This document shows positions 44,073-51,030 of a stretch of DNA of 64,000 nucleotides, one piece after another. Origin of the DNA: Acanthopleuribacter pedis (GTDB lineage: Bacteria; Acidobacteriota; Holophagae; Acanthopleuribacterales; Acanthopleuribacteraceae); the NCBI RefSeq assembly GCF_017377855.1, contig NZ_JAFREP010000034.1, forward strand, positions 41,248 through 105,247, read 5' to 3'. Under the pieces are notes generated by a model. The model did no database searches. It saw only the letters and a list, made by a program, of their open reading frames with translations, and was not told where the DNA came from. Positions within the stretch are counted from its first letter, which is position 1. Every line of letters starts with the position of its first letter. The position numbers and the translations under genes were made by a program.

Positions 44073-45079
44073 GTGATCCCCCTGTGGTGTGATAAATGTG
44101 GTGTGGCGCCCCGTTTCGGGTCCCGGTTATCTTTACAAAACAAAAACGCGTGACACTAAGATTCAACCCAAGGCAGGTTCCCGACTTGGGTCCGGCCTGT
44201 TGCATCAACCGAACCCAAATCAACCCATCGAAACCTGGGTATCTTCGTCGGTTGTGCGCGGTTGAAACGGCGTCAACAAATGGTTAACGGTCAGTGATTC
44301 TAGGTTTCTCCGAATTGGTAAAGACCGCGCGCCTCGGGCGGGGTCTGAAACACCTGGTGACGGGGTCACCCTTCCGTTCGGAAAACCTGGTGTGGGGAAA
44401 AACCGGCGCCGATACAAGATTGAAAAAGAAACATCCGCTCAAAACCGAACCATGTTTTATCGACGAAAAAACAATAGATGGCTCTAAAGATGGATCACTG
44501 TTTTAACCAAGGTTCCGCGGGGGATTGTTGGGGCAACAGCGCGTTTTCTTTTCAATCGCGGTTTGATCGAGCACCAGGTACGTTATAGAACTTCATCTTA
44601 TAGGCTGAAACTTGCTTTGCCAAACGCAAATGGCCGATTGTCGGCGCCGGCCGGGCGTGTCTTGTTCGCCTCTGCTTGAGAAAAGAAAAGCCAACGTTGT
44701 GACAATCTTGTACAAGCATTTGATAAATAAAGGGTTGGTGCTGTATTATTTTTTGTGGGGCACGGCCTTCTCGCGGGTCTGGTTCTTTCAGGTTTTTGAG
44801 CCTTTGTGATCAAGACCTCATCGTAAGAAGGCGTCCGTTTCGCTGGAATTGTTGGCTAAGCAAGCTATGACGTGGCGCGGCAAGATGGGCCCCAAGGGGT
44901 TTATCCTTTGCGCGTTGACAGAAGAATGTGGCGCGTCACTTTCCCGTCCTTTATAATGCTTTCATCCTTGTGCGGTTTCCCCGGAATGCGGATGAAATCG
45001 CAACTGTATGTCTTTAAACCCGTATTTTTGATTGTTATGGCTTTATGAACCCCGTGCTTGGGGGCGTGAGCAGTGGGAG
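44073..45079. other. 1-kb gap without a supportable gene
   Basis: Open frames of 60-70 codons occur on both strands but lack ribosome-binding sites and have unlikely composition. A perfect TATAAT at 44952-44957 may be a -10 box for the next gene; the nearby TTGACA at 44915-44920 is too far away (31 bases) to pair with it. No RNA gene was recognised. Confidence 0.35.
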
Positions 45080-46102
45080 ATGCCGTTGGCTTCGCACATT
45101 TTTCTATTGATTTTCATGGTGAGTCCCTTGACCGAGGTCAAGTTGGAGAACCGTGGCCGTTACTTGGGATACTTGGGACCCAGCCGCGTGTATTTAAATC
45201 AAGACGGTACCTACATGGCCGCGACCCAGTATCACCTCTGGCATTGGGATCGTGAAGGCAAGGTCATTAACATCCTTGGCGACAAGGGCGAAGGGCCCGG
45301 CGAGTTTGTGAATTTGGGTGAAGCGCTCTGGACGGGTGAGCACTACTGGCTGGTAGACGCATCTTTGATTCGCTCCAGTGTCTTTTCCGCCACAGGTGAT
45401 TACTTGGCGAAATCACCGGTTTTTTTCCGGCAGTTTGTACGGGTTAAAGATCGTTTGCTGGCGGTTGACCTGTCCCGCTTCCGCGGTCGCTCCGATACCT
45501 ATCCGCCGGTTTTGGTCGAGGTCGACTACCGCATTGAACCCGGTGGCGATTTGATTGTTGAGAAATCGCCGCACGCTTGGCGCAAAGCTACCGAGGCGCA
45601 GGGCAAACTCCAGAATAATTTCAAATTACTGTGGGTTGCCCATCGCGACGGGCGTTACCTGGTGATGGATCAACTGGAACCCCGTATTCAAATTTACGAT
45701 GCCCAAACGATGGAAGCTGAGCGTGAGATCCCCGACGGCAAACCCTTCGAGGCCAAGTTCATTCCCCTGTTGTTGCGCGATTTTGTACCCCATCCCGACC
45801 GATGGCCGCCTACGCGGTTGAGTTTTCGCGATATGCGCGATTGGTTTAACGCTTGGTCACGGATTACCTGGTTCGGCGAGTTGGGTGCCGATTTTGCCGT
45901 GGCCTACACGGTGCCCAATGGCGACAAACTCGAGTCGCCCCTTCAGTATGTGGTTCGTGTCGGGCCCAACGGCCGTATGATCGGTGAGCCGGTTGTTTAC
46001 GATGGTTACTTCATGGGCATCCACGACGGCAAAGCCACGGTCTTTTTTGATAACGAGGAAAACCAAGAATTCGTCTATACGATTCGGACCTACGACCTCT
46101 AG
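45080..46102 (+). CDS. 6-bladed beta-propeller (NHL-like) protein
   Basis: About 340 residues. The start is uncertain: ATG 45080 immediately abuts GGGAG, and TTG 45086 would be better spaced. The N-terminus (LASHIFLLIFMVSPL) is hydrophobic and may be a signal peptide. Blade-like repeats include YHLWHWDREGKVINILGDKG, and GDKGEGPGEFVNLGEA contains the G-x-GPGEF signature of the 6-bladed propeller group common in Bacteroidetes and related bacteria. Such proteins usually act in the periplasm or on the surface; ligand unknown. It converges on the porin gene, with no operon partner. Confidence 0.7.
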   Translation: MPLASHIFLLIFMVSPLTEVKLENRGRYLGYLGPSRVYLNQDGTYMAATQYHLWHWDREGKVINILGDKGEGPGEFVNLGEALWTGEHYWLVDASLIRSSVFSATGDYLAKSPVFFRQFVRVKDRLLAVDLSRFRGRSDTYPPVLVEVDYRIEPGGDLIVEKSPHAWRKATEAQGKLQNNFKLLWVAHRDGRYLVMDQLEPRIQIYDAQTMEAEREIPDGKPFEAKFIPLLLRDFVPHPDRWPPTRLSFRDMRDWFNAWSRITWFGELGADFAVAYTVPNGDKLESPLQYVVRVGPNGRMIGEPVVYDGYFMGIHDGKATVFFDNEENQEFVYTIRTYDL

Positions 46103-46175
46103 CTAGGGCCCTTTGTACGGGGTTGTGCCGGTCGGGCACGGCCTGGTTTAAAAGGTCTCCAGATTTGGGGCCGGT

Positions 46176-46333
46176 GCGTGCGGGTTGCCTGCTGGGCGAA
46201 ACCCTGCCCGCCCTTGGATAGGCGGGAATGCCTCTTTCCTCGGCGGCTTTCCCGCCTGGCGCCTGATTTCCGTCGTAATCCTGTCTGTCGCCACCTTGTT
46301 GGTGGCAAAAGCCCGCGAGAAATGCGGGCTTTG
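46176..46333. repeat. Possible degraded family B repeat
   Basis: Ends in CGCGAGAAATGCGGGCTT, like the right end of the family B copies, and contains CGTCGTAATCCTGTC, resembling part of copy 2. The left end is less clear. It lies between the convergent propeller and porin genes. Confidence 0.35.
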
Positions 46334-46367
46334 CCTGTCGCCTGGCACGGCTTGGGGGCTTCCTGGC

Positions 46368-47747
46368 TTAATTTCTCTCCGCGGCGTGGTCGCCCCAACC
46401 TCGGTTCCATTTCCAGCCCAAGCTAATCACCGTCTCATCCGCGTTGCGCCACCCGACCGGGAGTAAAAACTGGTTGTCACTGTATTCAAGCGTGAGCAAG
46501 AGGCCGGGGTAAAGCAGGGCGTTGAGCGCGTAATCCGTTTTCCGCCAGTCCCACCATACGCTGGGCGCCGGATAGATGCGCGCGTTGCCGGCGTAGTCGT
46601 TGGTGATCTCGGAGTACCTGAATGCCGGGCGCAGCCAGGGGAGGATGGGTTTGCCGGCGACCGCACCGAGCAAGGGGAGTTCAATGGTGTAGGCCGCTTC
46701 GATTTCGAACCCGTCACGGGGTAGGGAAGCCTGCTCTTGGTCGACGTATTGTGCAAAGGCGGTGAATTGTCCCCAATAGACCCAGAGGTTTACGCCGAAC
46801 TCTTCTTTTTTGCGGCCTTCAATGGGCAAGCCGCCCGCAAAGGCCGGGCCCAGTTCCTCCGCCACCCCGTTGAGGAGGTCGAGGTCGCCGCCGTAAAAGG
46901 AGCCGGTCATATCCACCGTGTCGCGCAGGTCGCGGTTGTAGGCAAACGCCATGAGGTTGACCACGTTCCCCGCGGCGACATCGCCGAATTTGAGGCCGAG
47001 CGCGATGCCCGTTTCGGGTTCATCAAAATCGTAGTCCTCCAGGTCCGCGTCGTAAAAAATCGGGAAACCGGAACCTAACTCGGGTTGTGGGTTGGCGCCG
47101 TTGGCGGGGTTGCCCGCGTCCGTGCCGTTGTCGCCGGCGAGGGCGTTGGTATCGCGGAAAAATACCGGATTACCGACCGTGAACGAACCCTTGACATAAA
47201 AGTGGTTGCCGATTTGGGCGCCCAGCTCAATGCCCGCATCCTCAAAGCGGTTGAAGGCGGTGGAGAGCACCCCGTAACCCTCGCTACGGCGGTCGTTTTG
47301 CCGTTCGAATTTGGCCATTTTTCCGAATTTCAGGTACCAGCCCGAGGCGCTTTGGGCCTGATCCTCCGCCACAAAATCACCGTAGAGGAACCAGGCTTCG
47401 TCAATATCGATTTTGTTGTCATCCGTGGTGGGGTTGCGGTCGTATTTATCGATGGTATCCAGCTTGAACTTAGCTTGGGCACGGGCGGACCACGCCTGGT
47501 GGATGGTCAAGCTAATCCGTGAAATCTCCCCATGGCTGCCGGGATCCGGGGTGTTGAGCGAGCCACGTTCGGCGCCGGGCGGTAGAAAATCATCGGGGAA
47601 CGGGAAGGCAATGGGCAACGAAAGTTCGTCGCTATCGCGATAGTTGGCGCGGGTTTCCAGGGTAAAGGTGCCGCCGGACTGGGCGAGTAGCGGGGCGAGC
47701 AACCCAAAGCAAACAAGGATCATCGAAGAAAAACGGACGAAAGCCAT
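46368..47747 (-). CDS. Outer-membrane porin-like beta-barrel protein
   Basis: 459 residues. ATG 47747 has GAGGAG six bases upstream. A signal peptide (SSMILVCFGLLAPLLAQ) is followed by strands typical of barrel porins: YLKFGKMAKFERQ, GIELGAQIGNHFYVKGSFTV, GVNLWVYWGQFTAFAQYVD and LYPGLLLTLEYSDNQFLL. It resembles phosphate-selective or alginate-type (OprP/AlgE-like) porins in style, but substrate cannot be told. Its promoter region is shared with the divergent methyltransferase gene and holds two matching palindromes, so the two may be co-regulated. Confidence 0.75.
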   Translation of the reverse strand: MAFVRFSSMILVCFGLLAPLLAQSGGTFTLETRANYRDSDELSLPIAFPFPDDFLPPGAERGSLNTPDPGSHGEISRISLTIHQAWSARAQAKFKLDTIDKYDRNPTTDDNKIDIDEAWFLYGDFVAEDQAQSASGWYLKFGKMAKFERQNDRRSEGYGVLSTAFNRFEDAGIELGAQIGNHFYVKGSFTVGNPVFFRDTNALAGDNGTDAGNPANGANPQPELGSGFPIFYDADLEDYDFDEPETGIALGLKFGDVAAGNVVNLMAFAYNRDLRDTVDMTGSFYGGDLDLLNGVAEELGPAFAGGLPIEGRKKEEFGVNLWVYWGQFTAFAQYVDQEQASLPRDGFEIEAAYTIELPLLGAVAGKPILPWLRPAFRYSEITNDYAGNARIYPAPSVWWDWRKTDYALNALLYPGLLLTLEYSDNQFLLPVGWRNADETVISLGWKWNRGWGDHAAERN

Positions 47748-47873
47748 GACAACTCCTCGGCGAGATACGAGATGAAAGAGAGGGGATCAGTTCATTATAT
47801 ACAGAGCCCGCCGGCCGTGAGCCGGGAATCGCGCCGGCGAGGTTGATTCGCCCTTGGATTCTATTGAAAAACT

Positions 47874-47886
47874 TTGAACGCGTTCA
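47874..47886. promoter_or_regulatory. Palindromic operator-like site 1
   Basis: TTGAACGCGTTCA, a near-perfect palindrome in the divergent region between the porin and methyltransferase genes. The second copy (47939) differs by one base in the centre. Paired palindromes of this kind usually bind a dimeric repressor (TetR-like sites have this size); no regulator gene is nearby. Confidence 0.55.
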
Positions 47887-47938
47887 GGAAAATCCTTGCC
47901 TTTTGGTGAATGGGAACTTAGATTACCTATGTGAGCTT

Positions 47939-47952
47939 TTGAACGAGTTCAA
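47939..47952. promoter_or_regulatory. Palindromic operator-like site 2
   Basis: TTGAACGAGTTCAA, two TTGAAC half-sites around a two-base centre, 65 bases from site 1 (about six helical turns) and 56 bases before the methyltransferase start codon. The spacing would allow looping or cooperative binding. Confidence 0.55.
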
Positions 47953-48007
47953 TATCTTAAAAAGCCTTTAAAGCCAATGATAACGATCCCTTGTGACTGG
48001 AGGTCCT

Positions 48008-48964
48008 ATGTCTGTATCCTGCCTTTCTCCCGCCGCCAAGCCACCGGCTCCGCCGGTGTCTTCTGACCCTTATTTCGAATCCTCGGGACCGGGGCCGATC
48101 ATCCAAAGCGGTGGCTCGAAACAGCATATTCAGCAGTATTACGAAGCATCGGGTCTGGATTACCGGTATTGGAGTCCCGGTTTTAACATGCATTTCGGTT
48201 ACTACGAACGCGGCGCCAATCCTTTTCAACTGGAAAACATGCTGGCAACGATGAACCGTCGTGTTTTAAAGCTTTTGGGTCTTAACAGCGGGCGTGTCTT
48301 GGACTGTGGCTGTGGTGCCGGGGCGACCGCCAACCAACTCGCCCGCGAACACCAAGCGCTGCACATTACCGGCGTTAGTTTGGTTGCCGAGCAAATCACC
48401 CGTGCGCAAATCGCGAGTCAGCGGGTGCCACAAGCCCAACGGCCCCGTTTCGTGAACGCCGATTTCACCGATTTGCCCTTTGACGACGCCTCCTTCGAGG
48501 GGGCCTGGAACCTAGAAAGCGCTTGCCACGCGCCCGGGCCCGGGAAAGAAGCCTTGGTCAAGGAGGTCTACCGGGTGCTCAAGCCCGGCGCGAGCTGGGT
48601 TGTGGTCGACGGTTTCCTCAAACGCCGGCCCAAATGGCGTCTGCCCCGATGGATCCTCGGAAAAGTCCACGATTATTGGGCCTTGGAAACTTTTGCTGAG
48701 CGTGACGCCTTTGTCGCGGCGCTCGAAGCGGCCGGATTCGAGGCTATCGAGGTGATCGATTGGTCCTGGAGGGTCGCGCCCTCGGCCCTTCACATCCCAC
48801 GGGTGACGGCTCATTTTTTTGCGAGCGAATACCACAAAAATAAAGCCAAGAAACTCGGTCACCACCGTTTGGCCAATGCCTTGGCACCCATGTTTGGTTT
48901 GGCCCTGGGCCTGACCCGATCTGTTTTTGGTTACTATGCCGTTCGCGCCAAAAAGCCGAGTTAG
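48008..48964 (+). CDS. Class I SAM-dependent methyltransferase
   Basis: 318 residues from ATG 48008 with CTGGAGG upstream. A flexible Pro-rich N-terminus (1-35) leads to YYEASGLDYRYWSPGFNMHF, a segment typical of small-molecule methyltransferases related to the UbiE, sterol and tocopherol enzymes. SAM motif I is VLDCGCGAGATA (97-108), followed by GVSLVAEQI (motif II), FVNADFTDLPFDDASFEG (motif III) and VLKPGASWVVVD. A basic, hydrophobic C-terminal half (RRPKWRLPRWILG) suggests a lipid-like substrate. It is divergent from the porin gene over a region with two palindromes. Confidence 0.82.
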   Translation: MSVSCLSPAAKPPAPPVSSDPYFESSGPGPIIQSGGSKQHIQQYYEASGLDYRYWSPGFNMHFGYYERGANPFQLENMLATMNRRVLKLLGLNSGRVLDCGCGAGATANQLAREHQALHITGVSLVAEQITRAQIASQRVPQAQRPRFVNADFTDLPFDDASFEGAWNLESACHAPGPGKEALVKEVYRVLKPGASWVVVDGFLKRRPKWRLPRWILGKVHDYWALETFAERDAFVAALEAAGFEAIEVIDWSWRVAPSALHIPRVTAHFFASEYHKNKAKKLGHHRLANALAPMFGLALGLTRSVFGYYAVRAKKPS

Positions 48965-49192
48965 CGGCGTGAGCGGTGCCGTGCCGCCGCGGTTCGGCGG
49001 TTCGCTGTTATTTCCCTGCTGCATGGTCGGTGCGCTGACGAAACCTTGAAAAGCAGGAAGCTCGCCTGGATAACGCCGCTGCAGCCCCAAAACCGCCCAA
49101 ATCGAAAAGTCTGCTAAGCAAACCCGTCCAAGGCTTGTTAAGATCCAGTTACCATCTATCGGTTCTTAAAGTTTGCAGATCAGGAGTGTTCG

Positions 49193-49762
49193 ATGTCGGA
49201 TTGCACCTTGTACGGAAGTTATACCTCGCCCTTTGTACGCCACTGTCGCATTGTGTTGTTGGAAACCGGCCGGCCCTTTGAATTCGAAGAAACCAACTAC
49301 GACCAAAGCTATGCGAATTCACCGACCAAACGCGTGCCGTTCCTGCGCGACGGTGACCTGCACTATTATGATTCGAGCGCGATCCTGCACCACCTGCGCG
49401 ACAAGGCGGGTCAAAAGTTCCTGCCGACCCCGGCAGACACCGAACTCTATGCCCTGGCGAACACGGTGCTCGATACGGCCGTTAACATTTTTTTATTGGA
49501 GCGGGACGGCATCAGCGAATACCAATCTGATTACATCCAACGCCAAAAAGACCGCGTCCAATCGGGATTGAAAGCCCTTGATGGGACCGATCTTTCTTTT
49601 GATGGAACCCCGGGGGATCCCATTTTGCGAATCGCCTGTCTTTTAGCCTGGGCGGAATACCGCAAGCGCTTCACCTTCAGCCAGTTTGGGAATTTGGCCG
49701 TGATGATGGACGAGGTCGGCGCACTCGACGCCTTCCAGCAAACGGCGCCCCCGCCACAATAA
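49193..49762 (+). CDS. Glutathione-S-transferase-like protein
   Basis: 189 residues, with ATG 49193 behind CAGGAG. The thioredoxin-like N-terminal domain is clear: CTLYGSYTSPFVRHCRIVL with a Ser in the usual catalytic region, PTKRVPFLRDGDLHYYDSSA with the cis-Pro and the Ser that binds the glutathione gamma-glutamyl group, and ILHHLRDK. A short helical C-terminal domain follows (about 90-189). The protein is smaller than standard GSTs (about 200-220). It could be a detoxifying or stress (SspA-like) protein; substrate unknown. No operon partner. Confidence 0.75.
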   Translation: MSDCTLYGSYTSPFVRHCRIVLLETGRPFEFEETNYDQSYANSPTKRVPFLRDGDLHYYDSSAILHHLRDKAGQKFLPTPADTELYALANTVLDTAVNIFLLERDGISEYQSDYIQRQKDRVQSGLKALDGTDLSFDGTPGDPILRIACLLAWAEYRKRFTFSQFGNLAVMMDEVGALDAFQQTAPPPQ

Positions 49763-49950
49763 AACCTAGCGTGCGTCCGGTGATTGCGTGGTTTCGGATC
49801 TTCGAACGCCGCGTCGGGTTAGCCCGTGTTTTTCAAAAGGGCTAGCCCGCTTCGATGGTGTGAATAAAGGGGTATTCGCCTACCATCTAAAAGTGGTCCT
49901 GTCGGTCAGCACAAACCCTCTTTATTGGGTCGTGCGAAAAGATCCCCTTC

Positions 49951-50112
49951 ATGTTGGTCAAGGAACCCTGGTTCGGCAAGATGATCGTTCGGTTGTTCGG
50001 GTCGCCCGCGCGCTTGGCCTTGGTGGACTTTGCCGACGGAACCATCGTGGCCCGCGCTCCAGTACATATTTGGTGGCCCTCAAAAGCGCCCATTTTTGTG
50101 CGTGAATGGTGA
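49951..50112 (+). CDS. Possible small protein (53 residues)
   Basis: An ATG-started frame reading MLVKEPWFGKMIVRLFGSPA, then LALVDFADGTIVARAPVHIW and a short basic/aromatic tail to TGA. The composition is protein-like and the pattern (basic amphipathic start, short strands) resembles a small folded domain. No clear ribosome-binding site is seen, so it may be a remnant. It lies in an otherwise empty 490-base stretch upstream of two other small genes. Confidence 0.35.
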   Translation: MLVKEPWFGKMIVRLFGSPARLALVDFADGTIVARAPVHIWWPSKAPIFVREW

Positions 50113-50253
50113 CCTGGCGCGCACTTCGCCACCCGGGACTAATTAGTCTTCAAGTTTTCTTTAGGCACTTCCGATTTGCTTATTACGCGTTCGGTATTAA
50201 AATAACGTTACCGAAAACGGGTCCCGCAATCTAACTTCGTGAGGCACGCCCCT

Positions 50254-50436
50254 ATGAAATGGTTTTCTCTGTTCCGTGATGCAGATCCTGCTCCTCAAGA
50301 CCGTTTTGTCGTCTACCATGTCGGCCCCAAACCCGGTTTCTGGCAGCGATTGCTTAACGGCCTAGGGATTCCCACGCCGGCACCTCAACCGGTGCTTGTG
50401 CCCGTGAAGCCGCAACGCGAGCGTCAACCCAATTAA
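50254..50436 (+). CDS. Small basic protein, unknown
   Basis: 60 residues. ATG 50254 has GAGG ten bases upstream. It begins MKWFSLFRDADPAPQDRFVV, then KPGFWQRLLNGLGIPTPAP, then a Pro/Val/Arg-rich tail. There is no clear signal peptide. It ends 24 bases before the next gene, which has its own ribosome-binding site, so the two are probably co-transcribed. No family recognised. Confidence 0.55.
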   Translation: MKWFSLFRDADPAPQDRFVVYHVGPKPGFWQRLLNGLGIPTPAPQPVLVPVKPQRERQPN

Positions 50437-50460
50437 CAGAGCCTTTGTGAGGACGGTGTT

Positions 50461-50901
50461 ATGCGTCGTTTCGTTTGCCTGCTTGTACTGATCACCCCGC
50501 TGCTTTTCGCCGGTGATCCCGCGCCAAAACCTGCCAAAACCAAGCCCGCTGAAAAAGTCGCGTCACAGAAAAAAGCCGACCAACCCAAGGCGCAAACAGG
50601 TGGTGGCGGGTACGTCGTCCAAATTGACGGCGGCGGTTTGGTCCGCAACCCCGATCTGACACCCGATGTCCAGGAAGCTTTGGCCGAAATGATCAACACC
50701 AGCAGCGAAGGTTTGGTTCAAGAAAGCCTCGCCGACGGCACCGTGGTTGTCGACCTCGAGGGTCGTTTTCAATCCGCCATGGTCGCCACCATTAACAAAG
50801 ACGGCAAAGCCGTGGGCCATTGTTTTTCCAAGGATCCCAAACACAAGTGCGGCCAACACACCCAACCGAAAGCAGACAAGGACCCCGTCAAAGAAAAATA
50901 G
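50461..50901 (+). CDS. Exported small protein, unknown
   Basis: 146 residues from ATG 50461 after GTGAGG. The signal peptide RRFVCLLVLITPLLFAGDPA is followed by a Lys/Ala/Pro-rich linker (PAKTKPAEKVASQKKADQPK). A small domain (about 50-125) follows, with LTPDVQEALAEMINTSSEGL and GTVVVDLEGRFQSAMVATIN, then a Cys pair near the end (GHCFSKDPKHKCGQH), perhaps a disulphide or metal site. It is predicted periplasmic or secreted. The family is not recognised. It is the last gene of a two-gene unit, followed by a terminator. Confidence 0.65.
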   Translation: MRRFVCLLVLITPLLFAGDPAPKPAKTKPAEKVASQKKADQPKAQTGGGGYVVQIDGGGLVRNPDLTPDVQEALAEMINTSSEGLVQESLADGTVVVDLEGRFQSAMVATINKDGKAVGHCFSKDPKHKCGQHTQPKADKDPVKEK

Positions 50902-50928
50902 GTCTGTTCCATCCCTCGGAACCTCCCG

Positions 50929-50952
50929 CCCCGGCAGATGCCGGGGTTTTTT
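50929..50952 (+). terminator. Rho-independent terminator
   Basis: CCCCGGC, a four-base loop, GCCGGGG, then six T residues, 28 bases after the preceding stop codon. Confidence 0.9.
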
Positions 50953-51030
50953 ATTTTGGGCCACCCCGTTCCGTTCCTATAATAAAGCCTGATCCCCGTT
51001 CCAGGATTTCCCCTCGTGAGGAGCGTGCCC

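Noticed and set aside
44915..44957. TTGACA and TATAAT as a sigma-70 promoter
   Set aside because: Both boxes match the consensus but are 31 bases apart, far from the usual 16-18. The TATAAT may still be a -10 box with another -35.
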